From: Paragonimus westermani
Lineage: Eukaryota > Platyhelminthes > Trematoda > Plagiorchiida > Troglotrematidae
DNA: 64,000 nucleotides
Direction of reading: 5' to 3'
Assembly: GCA_008508345.1 (NCBI GenBank)
Contig: QNGE01003329.1
Coordinates: 23,295 to 87,294, forward strand
Shown: one piece after another, positions 51,929 through 64,000 of the stretch
Layout: every line of letters begins with the position of its first letter
Numbering within the stretch: the stretch's first letter is position 1
Notes under the pieces: generated by a model
Seen by the model: only the letters and a program-made list of their open reading frames with translations
The model's database searches: none
What the model was told of the DNA's origin: nothing
Made by a program: the position numbers and the translations under genes

Positions 51929-52570
51929 TTATCGTGTGACATATGTAGCTTGTTCCACAGAAAGAAATACTGGTCTGGAGATAAACTGAACGCGTACAGA
52001 AGTTACGAAGTATGCTTCATTGGTCGCTACGTCAGGCTTTTTGATCACGCTTTCAGCGACACCATCACCCTTGAAGGGCAAGGAAATATTAACAGACTTT
52101 TTGCTTGATGTTTGTGGTTATTCTAACTGGATGCTTATTAGCATATCCTTATTGATTAACTACTCCAGGTAGCCATTTTTGATGAGTGTATTGAATATGA
52201 ACTGTATTTCCTTTTTAGTGGTGTCGCTTGAGCGTGTTTTCATTGTCCTGTTTATCAGACGTCGGATTAGGTCTCCCTTTTGTCTTAGTGGTAAAAAGCA
52301 ATTGAAGTCTGTATACTGGCCCCTGCAAGTTGCTTTACGATACACCTGCCTTTGTACCGTGCCATCCACGCGACGAGATATGACCACGTTTGGGAACACT
52401 GTACCTGTGGGTGATTCGGGTTCCAGGTTAAAATGAATATTTTTACGGACAGAGTTGAAATGAGTGAGTACTCACTGAGGCCGTGAGATTCATCTGTCAC
52501 ACAGAGGTGATATCGTCTACGTAACGCTTGTAAAGGGTGAATGATTTTATCTGCTGGTGTGTACACTTCC
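51929..52570 (-). pseudogene. Decayed Penelope-like reverse transcriptase (YVDD to linker)
   Basis: On the minus strand, YKRYVDDITS is encoded with the catalytic YVDD at 52523-52512, followed by a stop. After frame changes, one frame reads NSVRKNIHFNLEPESPTGTV, then FPNVVISRR, VYRKATCRGQYTDFN, CFLPLRQKGDLIRRLINR and a block ending LIKNGYLE. That same frame crosses TAG and TAA and continues with NISLPFKGDGVAESV and further linker sequence to a stop at 51931-51929. The order (YxDD, then VYRKPTxTGxYxxFxS-like, then LPFKGD-like) is that of the palm, thumb and linker of Penelope-like element RTs found in flukes. At least two frameshifts and three stops make it non-functional. The upstream fingers/palm region is not clearly readable, though a weak Met-Gly match lies near 52700. 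A GIY-YIG domain is not clearly recognisable below 51929. Confidence 0.8.
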
Positions 52571-55500
52571 GTGGAAAAAATTCTTAATAAATACTAAAAA
52601 AGCAGGTTTTTTCAGGTTAATATATTGAACATGTGATCCAGAATGACAAGGCCACTTCTGTCCGTCGAACTTGCAGCAGCTGATTCTTAGAGCGACCCAT
52701 TATTTACTTTAATGCTAGATTTATCTCTGCGACCGTCGAATCTCTTGCCTTTAAGTTGCTACCCGCTAACTTCTGCACCTCGTATCCAGTGGCACAATCT
52801 AGCGTTACTTGTTCGCCCTCAATTTTCCAACTGATAACCACGTTTTTCGTGACCTCTTTTAAGGAGAGATTAGTCAACTACCAATTATTCTGAGTTCATA
52901 CAATTGTTTGGTACAAAGTAGTGCACTGTGATGGTACTACCAGTGTATAAGAGTCATTCTCCTAGATGACCAGACTCACAGTAATGGTGCCAACGAACAA
53001 TGAGTTATGACTGAAAATCACGTTACTTCTATGCCAGTTCCTAGTCAAGCATGAGTGCTAACCGCTCAAACAAATATTTTTATCCAGTAACGCACATACA
53101 CAAGTCGTACGAAAACTACCTTAGACTGCTCTAATATAAAAAAGGTTTATTATTTATGAAACAAACAGACAAATGGCGGGCTATCAACATCAGACAAGTA
53201 GACGCAACCTGGTAATTAATATACCTTTAACTCACTGGATCTTGACATTTTAATGCAACGGAATGGCGCAACAACGACGCCAAATTCGGATGTACAAAAC
53301 TGGTTGGTGCTGGCGATTTAGAATGTGTGTTCAGTTGTAGCCAGATTTCTGCACTTCATCATCTTATGCGGGAGATCTGTTGTATACGTGACTGAACTGA
53401 ACCAGTTTGCCATTAAAAGAAGTTGTTTTAAACGAGGTCCGTCTACAAAAATTACGTTATTCCTAGCTTGTGGATTACCAAAATTGGAACGGTTATATGG
53501 AGAAATCTAGAAAAATGGATGTCTGGCCTTTCAATTAACGAATAAAGAAAGCCTGACTGACGGTGGTGCAAAACTAATACCGGATGTTAGAACGTCTTGT
53601 ATGCTGGCATCTTCGTAAAGTTAAAAATCAGTTGATTTAGTGGAGTATCGTTTTTATACATACCTTATCAAAGATAGCTTTGTAATTTGTGTACATGTAT
53701 CTCATTGATATACTGTCTTCATTAGAGTGGCTGATGACAGGCTTGATCTACACACTTTTATTCAACGACCTACCGCTCACATTTGGTAGCGAGTAGTGCA
53801 GACAGCATGTGTGCATTCGTTCTTCACATATTTTTTGAATTCCAAAAAATGATTGAATCGAAATATTGGCGAATGCTACGGAAGCGGGAATCAGTAGTCG
53901 AGATTTTGTTTACGTTAGTTAATTCTACTCCAGTCCATTTAAACAATGTCATGGTTAGTTGAAATCTTAAAAAATCGGCATTTTTTTCTCTCATTCAGTC
54001 AAAGACATTTACAAATGCTGCACTTTTATGAATATAGTACTTTGCAGTGAACAGAGCTGATTCGGTGTTATTTCCTGATCACAAATGATAGAAGACTTTG
54101 TCAAACGTAAACCGTTTAACACTCAATCGCAGAAGAATGCTTGGTTGCTTCCGAAAACTTTCTGAATTGAAAAACAAATTTAACAGCTCCACTGGTGTCT
54201 AATTTTTGCATCAATTTATTCAACCATTCTACCAAATTCCGATCCACGGGCCGTGGGCTCTTGTAGCATATTGTGACACTCTCATACCAATAGAAATTTT
54301 CAGCTTAAACTAGACAAAATATGCTAACGATTACAAATATTATAATCTCCACCCGATTGGGAATCGCACATAATCTAGACCTCTACCTCACGGCTGAAAA
54401 TGTTCGTTTGACAGTGTGAATTGATTCACCATAGCTCCACATTAGTGATTGGCTGATTTGTTCCATCACTGCTTCCACTGCACTTAGTGCGTTTCTCATA
54501 ACAGACTGTTAAGTATATTGTATTGATGCGTTCACTTGGTAGATCGACAGCGCAGGTAAACTTAAATGCGGACATTAAATAATAGGTGCGAAACTAATTA
54601 TTTTGTTATTAACCGTAGTCTCTTGCAAAAGTATGCCCTGTACAAACAGCATATAAACCGATAATTCTGGGATGGATTGCCGCTTCCGGTAAAGCAGTTT
54701 AGTCGCCATCGATTGACGCTAGGGGCATCTTTTTGGAACTTCAAATCAAACTCCTGTTTGTTCTTTTTTGAAACTCGTGGCAATCTTACAGTAGACTCTT
54801 CGTTGAAGTTACTTTCTCACATAAAACTACAAAATATTCTAAGTTTATTGTACCGATAGAATTAATGGCTTAATATTTGAAAAGCAGTTTCGTCCTCAAC
54901 AGATATTTTTGAACCCGGACACAGTTTATCAACTCATTACTTAATATTTGGTTGTTGCAGCTTTGTCTATCAATTTGGAGCGTTGTCGTTAACCATAATT
55001 GACAAGGCTCAGTGGGATCACAGTTATTTTCTTTAAAATTAAGCAACACTTATGTTGAGATGGCCGTATTAATAATAACTTATAGTAGACGCAGCTGATA
55101 GGCTTTTTGACTACAATCTTTTGTATTATTAACTAAAGCACTCATCTTACCAATCAAAACCCCTTTAAGCGTTGAAAATTTTCTGTCTTATGGTTGTTTC
55201 AGTCATTCACCGTTTACAAGTCATTGCACACAGTATTAGTAAAAATGGTTTATTGTTTTATGAGAGGTAAAAACCTAACCGTGCATTAAAATGCGAAGTG
55301 ATTAACATTGTGTAAACGAATGTAATTACCAATTCCGACATTTTTGGCAATAACGTTTGCGACCATTCACAAAGCGTCAGACGTGTCTTCTTGTCTTCCA
55401 GTGGAACAGATGTGCAAAAAATTAGAGATCTTTAGCTTATTCCCTACTTATCCCATGTTATTCGTTGAGGCATTCATCAGCTAATTTTTATGTTGCCAAG

Positions 55501-56781
55501 CGTTAATTTTTGTCATTCGTTCAACTGTATAGAGTTCGCTTTACGTTTCCACGATTGTTATGCGTGCAGTGGTACACTTGGCTGAACGTCCCTTGAACGC
55601 CAGGATTATTCCATCAGATCACTAAAACCGCAAACAGATTACTAGTGTTTAGTGAATTTGCACAACTAACAGATGCCGCCGGTATGGACTGTGATGCCCT
55701 GAAACATTTTTATGTATATATTCACACGATCACCCTCATAAATTTACTCAGGTGGTTTATTGAGAACATTCTTTTCAAGCTATGAATTGGACTGGACTGT
55801 TTCATTTATGGATATATATCGGTGAAACAGCCTGAAAACTGTGCGAGATCTTGCAATCGAGCGTCTGAATGTAATATCGTCGTCACACATTTTACACATA
55901 GCAAATAACTCTAAGAGACAACAATTCACTGTGTAGGCCATCCATGAAATTCTCATGAACCGAATGCGGTTAAGTAGCGCCTGTTTGTAGTACAGGGTCA
56001 TTCAGAAATGCCTGTTCAGAAAAACCCATATCATCCATGGGATTTGACAGAAATAACGTTACAGGCCAACTAAAGTATGGAATGATTGAGTAGAAGTGAA
56101 GGTTGTTGAATAAACCTTTGCAGTAAAGTGGCTGGAATTACAGAAAAACTAGTCTGCACCTTCATAAATACTGCCAATTATTCGGTAGAGCAAGCACACT
56201 GCTGGCTTAAACCTTTGTACGGGATTTCTGGACACGCCGGTATATATGACATACATATGTTATATTCCAACGGCGTACTTCTGTAGCTGTGCCGATTTAA
56301 ATATCTTTGTGTCGGCTGTTTATTAACTGCATCACTGTGCTTCAATTCAAATCATACCTGCGTTGGTTTCAAAACCTGCCCCATTTATTGCTATGCAACT
56401 AGGAACTCCCGAAATACATACAAGACAACACACATTAGAATACTCTGTTGAGAAGCAGTGCGTGTTACATTTCCAAATTGTGCCAAAATGATTTGCGTAC
56501 GTTATTTATTTATAGAACATTAAATTGAACTCGAGGTGTCCGATGGAGGTTTCGTCTGTTAGTTTACATTCAAAAATTTTTTCTATCAGTTTTGTTCCCG
56601 TTTTCAAACTGAACTCTCTAAGACACCTTACGAGAACCGAGTGGCCGTGGATTCGTCATAATTAGCCAAGAAAAAAACCAATGGGGTAACAATATACAAC
56701 TCAGTATTCTGCCCTGAGCAATAAGGGTTTTCTAAAATGCGACCGATAACACGGGCACACGTGGTGAAGCAAAGCATCCGT

Positions 56782-57363
56782 CTATATTCGAATGAATGTT
56801 GTTTCTGAGTAGATGCACTGCAGGCATGTCAGTGAGATATTCCTGCGGGAGTTCCCAGTGACGTTCAGTATTACAGTGCATACAAAAATAATTTGCGCAC
56901 TATAGGTTTTCCATATGGAGCATTTCGCATCATTGTATGGTTGACGCCATTCTGGTATCTGACTCCCGAAATTACTGAGCCTCCAACTAACTACTTCTAG
57001 TTTTCTTCTTGTCTCGAGTGTGTCATAGATCTGTGCCCCACAAATAAGGTTACCAGTATGTTTCCCATAATATCGCTGTTGTTGGGAACATCGTCCTCGG
57101 TAGATTATTCCAAACAGTTTCTGACTCATGCTGTTGTAATGCGGTGCTCCATCGGACTCAACGGGACGGATGGCAGAAATGTGAGTGAGTTGACGAATAC
57201 TGAACATGAACCGTTCAAATTTGAAGACTGCAAATTCATACGTGGTATGGCAATCCGTAATAAACTTCAGCACATGTTCAAAAGCAATACTGCGAGTGAG
57301 TCCACCAACGACGGGGTACTCATCTTCACAAGTCCACTCAGGAATTGGCTCAGTTTGATACAA
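56782..57363 (-). other. Longest open frame in the window, unrecognised
   Basis: This minus-strand stretch is open for more than 190 codons and ends at a stop at 56782. The open frame has no ATG until 57207, which would give about 141 residues. The residues around IIYRGRCSQQQRYYG, GNLICGAQIYDTLETRRKLE and WRLSNFG are not low-complexity, and the composition is protein-like. No domain is recognised. It could be an exon, a retroelement remnant or chance, and length alone makes chance uncomfortable but possible in 128 kb of two-strand sequence. Confidence 0.2.
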
Positions 57364-58430
57364 CAGACTATCGGGTGATTGATGCTACTCTGGGTTTTTA
57401 ACGGGTAGGATATATATATGGTCACTGGAATCTTGGGCCCATGACTGTCCAGTTTTCACAATCTACCGGCCGGTGTGTTTCAGCGAAACTATTTGCCCCG
57501 GCTCTCCCATCCTAGTTTATCAACGCATCTGTGATATAAGACCATAATGGAATGCCATCTCTCTGCATGCTGTGCACAAACGGCATACAACCATTTGATC
57601 AATCATTCAAATCAGGTGAAGTTATTGGATTAGTCCAGAATTGTATTTGTCGAAATGGGTTTTATCACAGCAGATGCCGTCAATATTTGAAAGCCGTAGT
57701 TGCTTCTCCTGAGTGCGCCTCAAGTGCAAAAGCCGAAATTAAAAATGATGGCAGATTGCTATTTTGGGTACGCCAAAGTCACTTGTCACAAGAGGAAACA
57801 AATTCATATGTGGTATGTTGTGTTAGTAACATAATCACGTAACTATTCAATACAACTCGAATAACTGCTTGAAATCTGTCGCAGTTGATTACCCAAATCA
57901 CGCAGCTGAAGGCAGTATTTTGGTATAAGAGACGCGGACAAGTATATATACACCTTTTTTAAGTAAGAGCAAATCTTGAAGGCAGTTAGTTTGATATCTC
58001 ATTAGTATTGTCCCTCCAAAACCAAAAATATGCGAGACCGTCTCCACACATTTTACAGTACATAAATGCCAACCGTAAACAACGGCAACCTAAACACAAT
58101 AATGATAATTCATTAAGCGGGAAAATTACGACAGTTCCAGTCACATTAACACAAACGCTCAAAATAACTTTCGACGATGACTTTTACTAATTAATCCAAA
58201 TGGTGTCACCATATAGTCGTTATCAAACCTGTTTGGCTTGAACAAAAAACAGCATGCCAGATCACTCCAAAAATATGTTGAGACAGACTATACCTGCTTA
58301 GGGTAAATGTGACGTGAATTTTGCGCCACAATGTTCCTTTCAACAGGCATCAACTAACCTGCGTTGGCGGCCTTATTTACTACGACTGGGCAGGCACAGA
58401 ATGAAATAATTCAGTGGAATCTATACACAA

Positions 58431-58474
58431 TTACCAAGCTCCCCTTGGTAACGATTTCTGAACAATTTGTTCAG
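58431..58474. repeat. Two adjacent perfect hairpins
   Basis: The first is TTACCAAG-CTCCC-CTTGGTAA (58431-58451). The second is CTGAACA-ATT-TGTTCAG (58458-58474), starting 6 bases later. Both have perfect stems (8 and 7 bp) and tight loops. A 20-base tandem duplication follows about 70 bases downstream. No known RNA family is recognised. Confidence 0.65.
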
Positions 58475-58543
58475 TGATGATTGCAGTGATCTTCTCATCA
58501 GTCAGATATAGTGCACAATTGTTTATTTGATATCCACGACATA

Positions 58544-58583
58544 CAAATTGCGAGCAGAAATAAGAAATTGTGAGCAGAAAATT
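58544..58583 (+). repeat. Imperfect 20-base tandem duplication
   Basis: AAATTGCGAGCAGAAATAAG is followed directly by AAATTGTGAGCAGAAAATTT. The first 16 bases differ at one position. Confidence 0.8.
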
Positions 58584-59040
58584 TAGGAAATTAAACTATC
58601 TATAGGAAAGAGATAATGATTGTGACTGGTTTTCTCTAAAAATTTGGCTTGTCCACGTTGCAGATAAAACTGTACATGCGAAGTTGAAACGCTTCCATTA
58701 TTCAAATGCGGACCAAAGGTTAGCAAATTCAACAAATCTCACCAATCCATGGTTAACGACATGACTGGCGACGATAAGTTTTAAGATCACAAACGTTCTT
58801 TGCTGTGAAACACCTAAACTGTCATCCAGATTAAAATGTGGCTTTTGTATAGATAACTCTCTGCATACGGCTAGCTTCAGTAGTCATTTCGCAACGGCCT
58901 TACAGCCGTTGAAAGATTCGTGCACAACCAGCCTGGTTTTGATAATACATCGGTTCCGCTAATTCTGTGCATGAAGTCCAGAGCTGGAACTTGTACACCA
59001 TGGATCCATTGTGAAAAAATACCTCCCTTATTTTTCAAAA

Positions 59041-59137
59041 GTTAACCGTGAGAGTTTCTCCTCCTTGCTTTCCAGCGGTCAAATCCGGTCCATACACGTG
59101 ATTCTCAAATGAGCTCCTAAATCGCAAATAAAGTCAA
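59041..59137 (+). repeat. Weak trace of the SINE-like family
   Basis: GTTAACCGTGAGAG, CAGCGGTCAAATCCGGTCC (box-B-like), ATACACGTGATTC and AAATGAGCTCCTAAATCGC follow the order of the family blocks with gaps. It is too diverged to be sure. Confidence 0.35.
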
Positions 59138-62100
59138 AGACTGCAGCGGTGCCCGCAGAAACGATGGAAACCTCAAACGTTTGGTAACTTGGAGATAAAG
59201 CAAATTTTTCGCCGAAACTTATCATTTTCTCACATGCGGAGTTTTGCTAGATTGACGATAGTTTGGCTGTCTCTGAGTTTTATTTGTCTCATTAACAAAC
59301 CCTATAAACCAAAGGTATGAGGTTGCTTTCTAAACCTGGATACAAGTCCAGAAGTGATGAACTGCTTCGTCGTTTCTGAATTAACTACTCCTTAAGGTAA
59401 ACCTCACCTGCGAGGCTCTAGGCCCTAAACCTTATATCGTTTCTCATCAACAGGCAAGAGATTTCGAGGAAACATTTAGGTTAAGAGAAAAGGTTTTTCA
59501 GAGAGTTTCGGCTGAGTTTGAAAAAATTGCTCTGTTCCCATTAGAAGTATGTCGTCACCTGTTTTTGTTCCCACAGAACGTGTGCACTGACTGTCAAAAA
59601 CTACGTGTAAGCTGTATGAAAAAGGAATAAGAGGGAGAGAAACATTTTACACTGTGTTTACACTCGATCAAATGAGGTGAAAAACATTAATTCAGCCGTT
59701 ATTGAAATCTGACATCTTGCCGCCCTAAATGGATGGAATGAAATTTTTTGACAACCATGTACCTTAATCATACCCGACGCTTGCCCTCACAGGTATATGG
59801 CACCACTCAACCATTACTGAATTTTTACCCTTTTTTTATTCAAGTCAGGACGACTATCTCAAACCAGTTTAGAGTGTCCTATAAACGTGCGACATGAATA
59901 TACAACAAGCATTAGTAATATCATTCACAAAGGTCAAGTGGTCGGTGATGCGGTTAAAGTATTGAAGACTAGTTCTGTGCAGTAGTCTGAGGATGAGACG
60001 GCTCATTCATGGCACAGGTGGAACCGTTTGTTTCACTTCCAGACGTAACAACCCGTTTAAATGTACAGCGGCTGTAAACATTGAGTGGGATTGAAATGAA
60101 CAGATCCTTTTCCTGATGAGGTAATTTAAGCTACTGGCTAGTGCGTCAACAACACTGTTTCTGACGAGCATTACAGGTAATTATTTCCTTACAGTATGAT
60201 AAGTGGAATTGTATATTTCGCCGCTAACCGCCACAGTCGGTGGTGTTCACGTATGTTTGTTCAAATAAAATAAAGCATCCAGAATTTTACACAAAAGAAT
60301 GCTCGTTATAGTATTGTGCTGATTTTTATGGTAAACTCACTGTGTTACTTGGCTCTCTGGTTGTTTTATGAATCGTCCGGTGTCAGTAAGCTGCACCAGT
60401 TAAACGTTGCGCTTTTGCTAAAGGTGCCTTTCTAAATCTATTTGTCTCTTACTAGAGCATCTCCAAATATGCGAAAATCAGTTATCTCAATTTTGTATCA
60501 GTATACAAAAATTCGGTTTTTGTGGCTAAATGAATTCAGCAGCAATCAGTTTATAGCTTGTAGGTTAAATTGTATCATATTTTTCAGTTAATCTCCCTAC
60601 CAATTTCCAGTCTTAAAGTGGATGAAAATCAAGAATTTATGTATTGTTTCTCAAAACTAACCAGGTACCATGGTCGATCCCTGCTGTCTTTTTTCGAAGT
60701 TAGAATAGCTGAACCTCCACAGATCAGTGCGTGAATCAAAGGAGTGTATAATGAATCGTTAAATGTTTAAAAACGTTCGTCTTCTGTTGCTTCTTGCAGT
60801 TACCTAAATCACTAACAACTGTCCAACAGTTGATCGAAGTGTTCATTAATTTGGATTGAACCAATTCGACCACAGTGCTTGCCCATAACTATGTAAGCTG
60901 GGACGTGAATGAGTGTGCCACTTACCGAATTTTATCTTTCTCAACAGTGTTGCAGGGTGCAACTTCTTAGGAGGCATCAGCTGACTGTTCAAGCCTCATC
61001 CATCGTTGATTGCAATTGCCGATTCTGTTATAATGCGCAACAAGCCTCCTGTTCAAAAGAGTAGCAAACTGGAGTTTCCTTCTTTCTAGAAGATACCTGC
61101 ATTCCGTATCGTTTTCAACAGCAGCGGTATCTGAGCTCTGGTCTGAATAATTCAGGGGATTCTGTGTTGACCTCTCAGCCGTCTGTATGACTTGAGATAC
61201 AATGGGGTTATAGTGGTATATTGCACCAACACAAATGCTGGATGAACTCCCTCCGAACACTCCAGGTTTTGCAGGCAGGCGTGTTTAAACGCATTTCAGA
61301 CTTTCTACAAGTTGATTTTTTAAATCCATCTATTGTTACACACTGACGTACAGAGCATCTTTACCGTCCCCATCATGCTCGCAATCAGTATCACGGAACA
61401 AAAAATGCCCAATGAAATCATTTCTCTTCTTATACGCTGAATAGTTTCCTCTATTCAGCTTTTAACGCCTTCAAAGGCTCGCCTTTCAAAGATGGTTATT
61501 CAACTTATTGATTTGCCACTAGGCGAGTGAACTGATAAAATATACAGACAGCACTTCAATTCATCCATGTATTTCATTGTCTAGAATGTTAGCCGGAAAT
61601 AATTGTAGATTTCTGAGACGGAAGCTGGTTTTATTTTGTGACTAGAATATTGAACTGGAATTATGAGACTTTTGAAACTTCCGATGGTGACAGCAATATT
61701 GTTTAATAAATTTTCCCAATTGCATTTTGTCTTATCTGATCGAAAAGAGTTTTTCTGAAATACACAATGGCCTTGTTCTAATTTCTCCAGGTAACTAGAA
61801 CATTTCTATAACCCGCATGAAGGTAGCTTCCGTACAGTTTTAACAATGTCAGTATATGATAACAAAGTGTTGTTGTAAAAATCCTCGTGTAACATTTTGA
61901 GAAAAGAGTAATGCGGTTCGTGAACACACAACGGAAATTGACCCGGTTGGATTTTGTAAATAACTTTTCCAGTATGCCGTTTATTTTCGCCGTGAAAATC
62001 ACGGTTTCATATTGGGTCAGATCACGAATACCTCAAGGTTCTTTCAGGATATACTGTTGGTAATTGGTATAAAACTAGGGTTGCATGAAGAAAACTATTT

Positions 62101-64000
62101 CTGTATTCATATAAGCTTTCAAACCTGCTTACACATTGGTTGTCAGAATTCACAAAACATCACACAGCAACTTCATTGTTTATCGTGTTTTTAATCATGG
62201 ACTATAGTCGACAGGACAGCTTTTGTTACTACTCAATTATATCGGATAACCTGATTGTTGTACACACGCCAAACCCAGCTTCTAGTCTAGATGCATTAAC
62301 TTGGTCTTGAACAATTGGATACAAATAACGCCATGTCCAGCATGATTACTATATGTTTAAAAATTGAATATAAAAACCTCGCTCGTTGCGAATGTAAACA
62401 CTTTAGTGAGAAGAAGTTCGAAATGAATGCTACTGTTCAAATGTCTGGCTGAAAAGCCCAGAAAAATACGAAGCCCACATTTAGTGGAGAGCGATGTGTA
62501 CGTATTTCCGGAGTTATTATTTGGACTAGTACGGAGGAAATTTTTCCGTATAATTTTCTGGATTTCAAACATTTATTTCTCGGTCTCATCATTTCCATCC
62601 TTTGAAAGCTTGCACTCCGCATTTCCAACCTGAGCTAAGATGGACTCTTTTCATCAAGTGACTATTGAATTGACCTTTAATTACCAAAAATAGCAGGGTC
62701 TCAGGAGTAACTTGACAGATTTTCCCCGGGAGTCTATCTCAAAATATCTTATGCCTTTTTTATACATATCTTGCACACCACACAAATCAAAGCAACTGAT
62801 ATTGTCTGCAGTGGGTGATGAGAAATTTTAATACATAGGGATTTCCCCCATACAGATGTTCCATTAACAGTAGGAAGCTGTGGAAGTAAGGGGCAGTCGC
62901 ACCTGGTTCTTTCACGAAAACACAGAGGCTAACTCTGAATTTTTACTTAGGACTTTCAACTACGTAGGCTTACCGTAAAATTATCGTCTGCATACCAAAC
63001 ACTTGACTAAATAGCATGAAACGTTTCGAAATGTGATAAGCTGTATGGCAAGCTGTGCATTTATTAGATTGATTATAGAAGTGCAGAATAAGGAATGTGC
63101 TCATCAGTCCAGTGAACGCAACTGGGCTAAACCTAGAGAAGACCGATCCTGTAGAAGTTATGCTGTTCTGTGGACATTTCTTCTCGCTCAAACGGTTGTA
63201 TGACTCTTCAATGTTTCACCGCAGGCATCAGGTTCAACTGTTGGTGTTATTCAGTTTTCATTCCCACATGTCCGGGCACTGTTCCTCTTTGTGGTTTTGA
63301 TATATAGTTTTGTGAATTCTACACCGTGATCGTTCTTGTAAAAATTTTTCATCAAAGTCGACAAAGGTTTTATGCAGTGTATTCTAATTGCTGGATACCC
63401 CTATAACTAAATGTCTCTAATATTCCGATCGTCTATGGAGCTGAGATAAAATCGTCCCTATTTTTTGGAAGAAGGAAGTTAAGTAACCTCGATGAAGCCA
63501 TTTTCTCTAAAGTATACGGGATATGACAGACAACGATTAGTTTTCACCTGTCACCTGTTTCTACAGTGATCTATTTTTTTTAAAAATAATGCCGTGTGTT
63601 ATCTGCTCTAAACAGCCTTATCTAATGGTGACGTGAAAATTTACCTGTCACTCATGATCTGACACGAATATGGATTTACTTAACGCATAACAAATCTCCT
63701 CTGGCGACATTTTACGCGGAGTGTGTTAAAACGAATGATGAATCCAGCAGTATGCGTCAGTCAACTAAAAGAACACCGGCATTTATCATATCAACTGAAA
63801 AATCCAAGTCTTCACCTGCTGGTAGAGTTGTAGGCTTTGGACACTTGGCGTTGTTTGCGGTTCCATATATTGATCCAATGCATACCGCGGACAAGTATTA
63901 ATGTATTGTTAGAATGCTCTAACATTAGGCCCTCTCCAACTCAAGTGGTTACTAGTCACTGAAAGAACACTAAGCATTCTTCGTTATCTAATTGCTTGCG

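Larger units (their letters stand above)
52571..64000. other. No gene recognised apart from the items listed
   Basis: Holds the paired hairpins, the tandem duplication at 58.5 kb, a weak SINE-like trace at 59.1 kb and the long unrecognised frame at 56.8-57.4 kb. The first 150 bases may include the eroded palm region of the retroelement reverse transcriptase. Confidence 0.5.

Noticed and set aside
52179..52436. An 85-codon open frame on the plus strand
   Set aside because: It is antisense to the reverse transcriptase remnant, whose motifs read on the minus strand.
1..64000. CRISPR arrays, bacterial operons, rRNA genes or phage
   Set aside because: No regularly spaced repeats, no dense same-strand coding and no rRNA-like sequence; the window is eukaryotic nuclear DNA.

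Overview
This is eukaryotic, AT-rich, gene-poor nuclear DNA, most likely from a flatworm (Platyhelminthes, probably a trematode). Three things point there. First, a small neuropeptide precursor carries two amidated ...AYxDLPW-G peptides. Second, there are decayed pieces of Penelope-like retroelements (reverse transcriptase and the GIY-YIG endonuclease tail) of the kind common in flukes. Third, there is a dispersed family of tRNA-derived SINE-like repeats. There is no sign of bacterial organisation: no operons, no ribosome-binding sites, no dense coding. The species assignment is inference.

Layout. 1-23.9 kb: mostly unassigned DNA, with a SINE-like copy at 8.4 kb (minus), a probable one at 8.7 kb (plus) and a very tentative signal-bearing ORF at 0.84-1.1 kb (minus). 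23.93-24.63 kb: a composite mobile-element insertion. A Penelope-like GIY-YIG fragment lies between two inverted arms of about 140 bp, and the whole is bracketed by an 11-bp direct repeat. 24.6-32.3 kb: unassigned, with SINE-like copies at 27.2 and 30.7 kb. 32.34-32.58 kb (minus): the one convincing gene, an intact 81-residue neuropeptide prepropeptide whose ATG lies 4 nt after a strong 3' splice site. 32.6-45.6 kb: unassigned, with SINE-like copies at 35.0 and possibly 37.2 kb. 45.6-50.6 kb: the richest cluster of SINE-like copies (45.7, 46.9, 50.3, 50.5 kb). 51.9-52.6 kb (minus): a broken Penelope-like reverse transcriptase with YVDD still readable. 52.7-64 kb: unassigned, with a weak SINE-like trace at 59.1 kb and an unrecognised long open frame at 56.8-57.4 kb.

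The neuropeptide gene is the functional centre. It would be secreted from neurons, cut at KR/RR sites and C-terminally amidated to give two eight-residue peptides ending DLPW-NH2. The rest is retroelement debris and probably intergenic or intronic DNA. Exons of larger genes could be hidden here, because short exons cannot be recognised without transcripts or homology searches.
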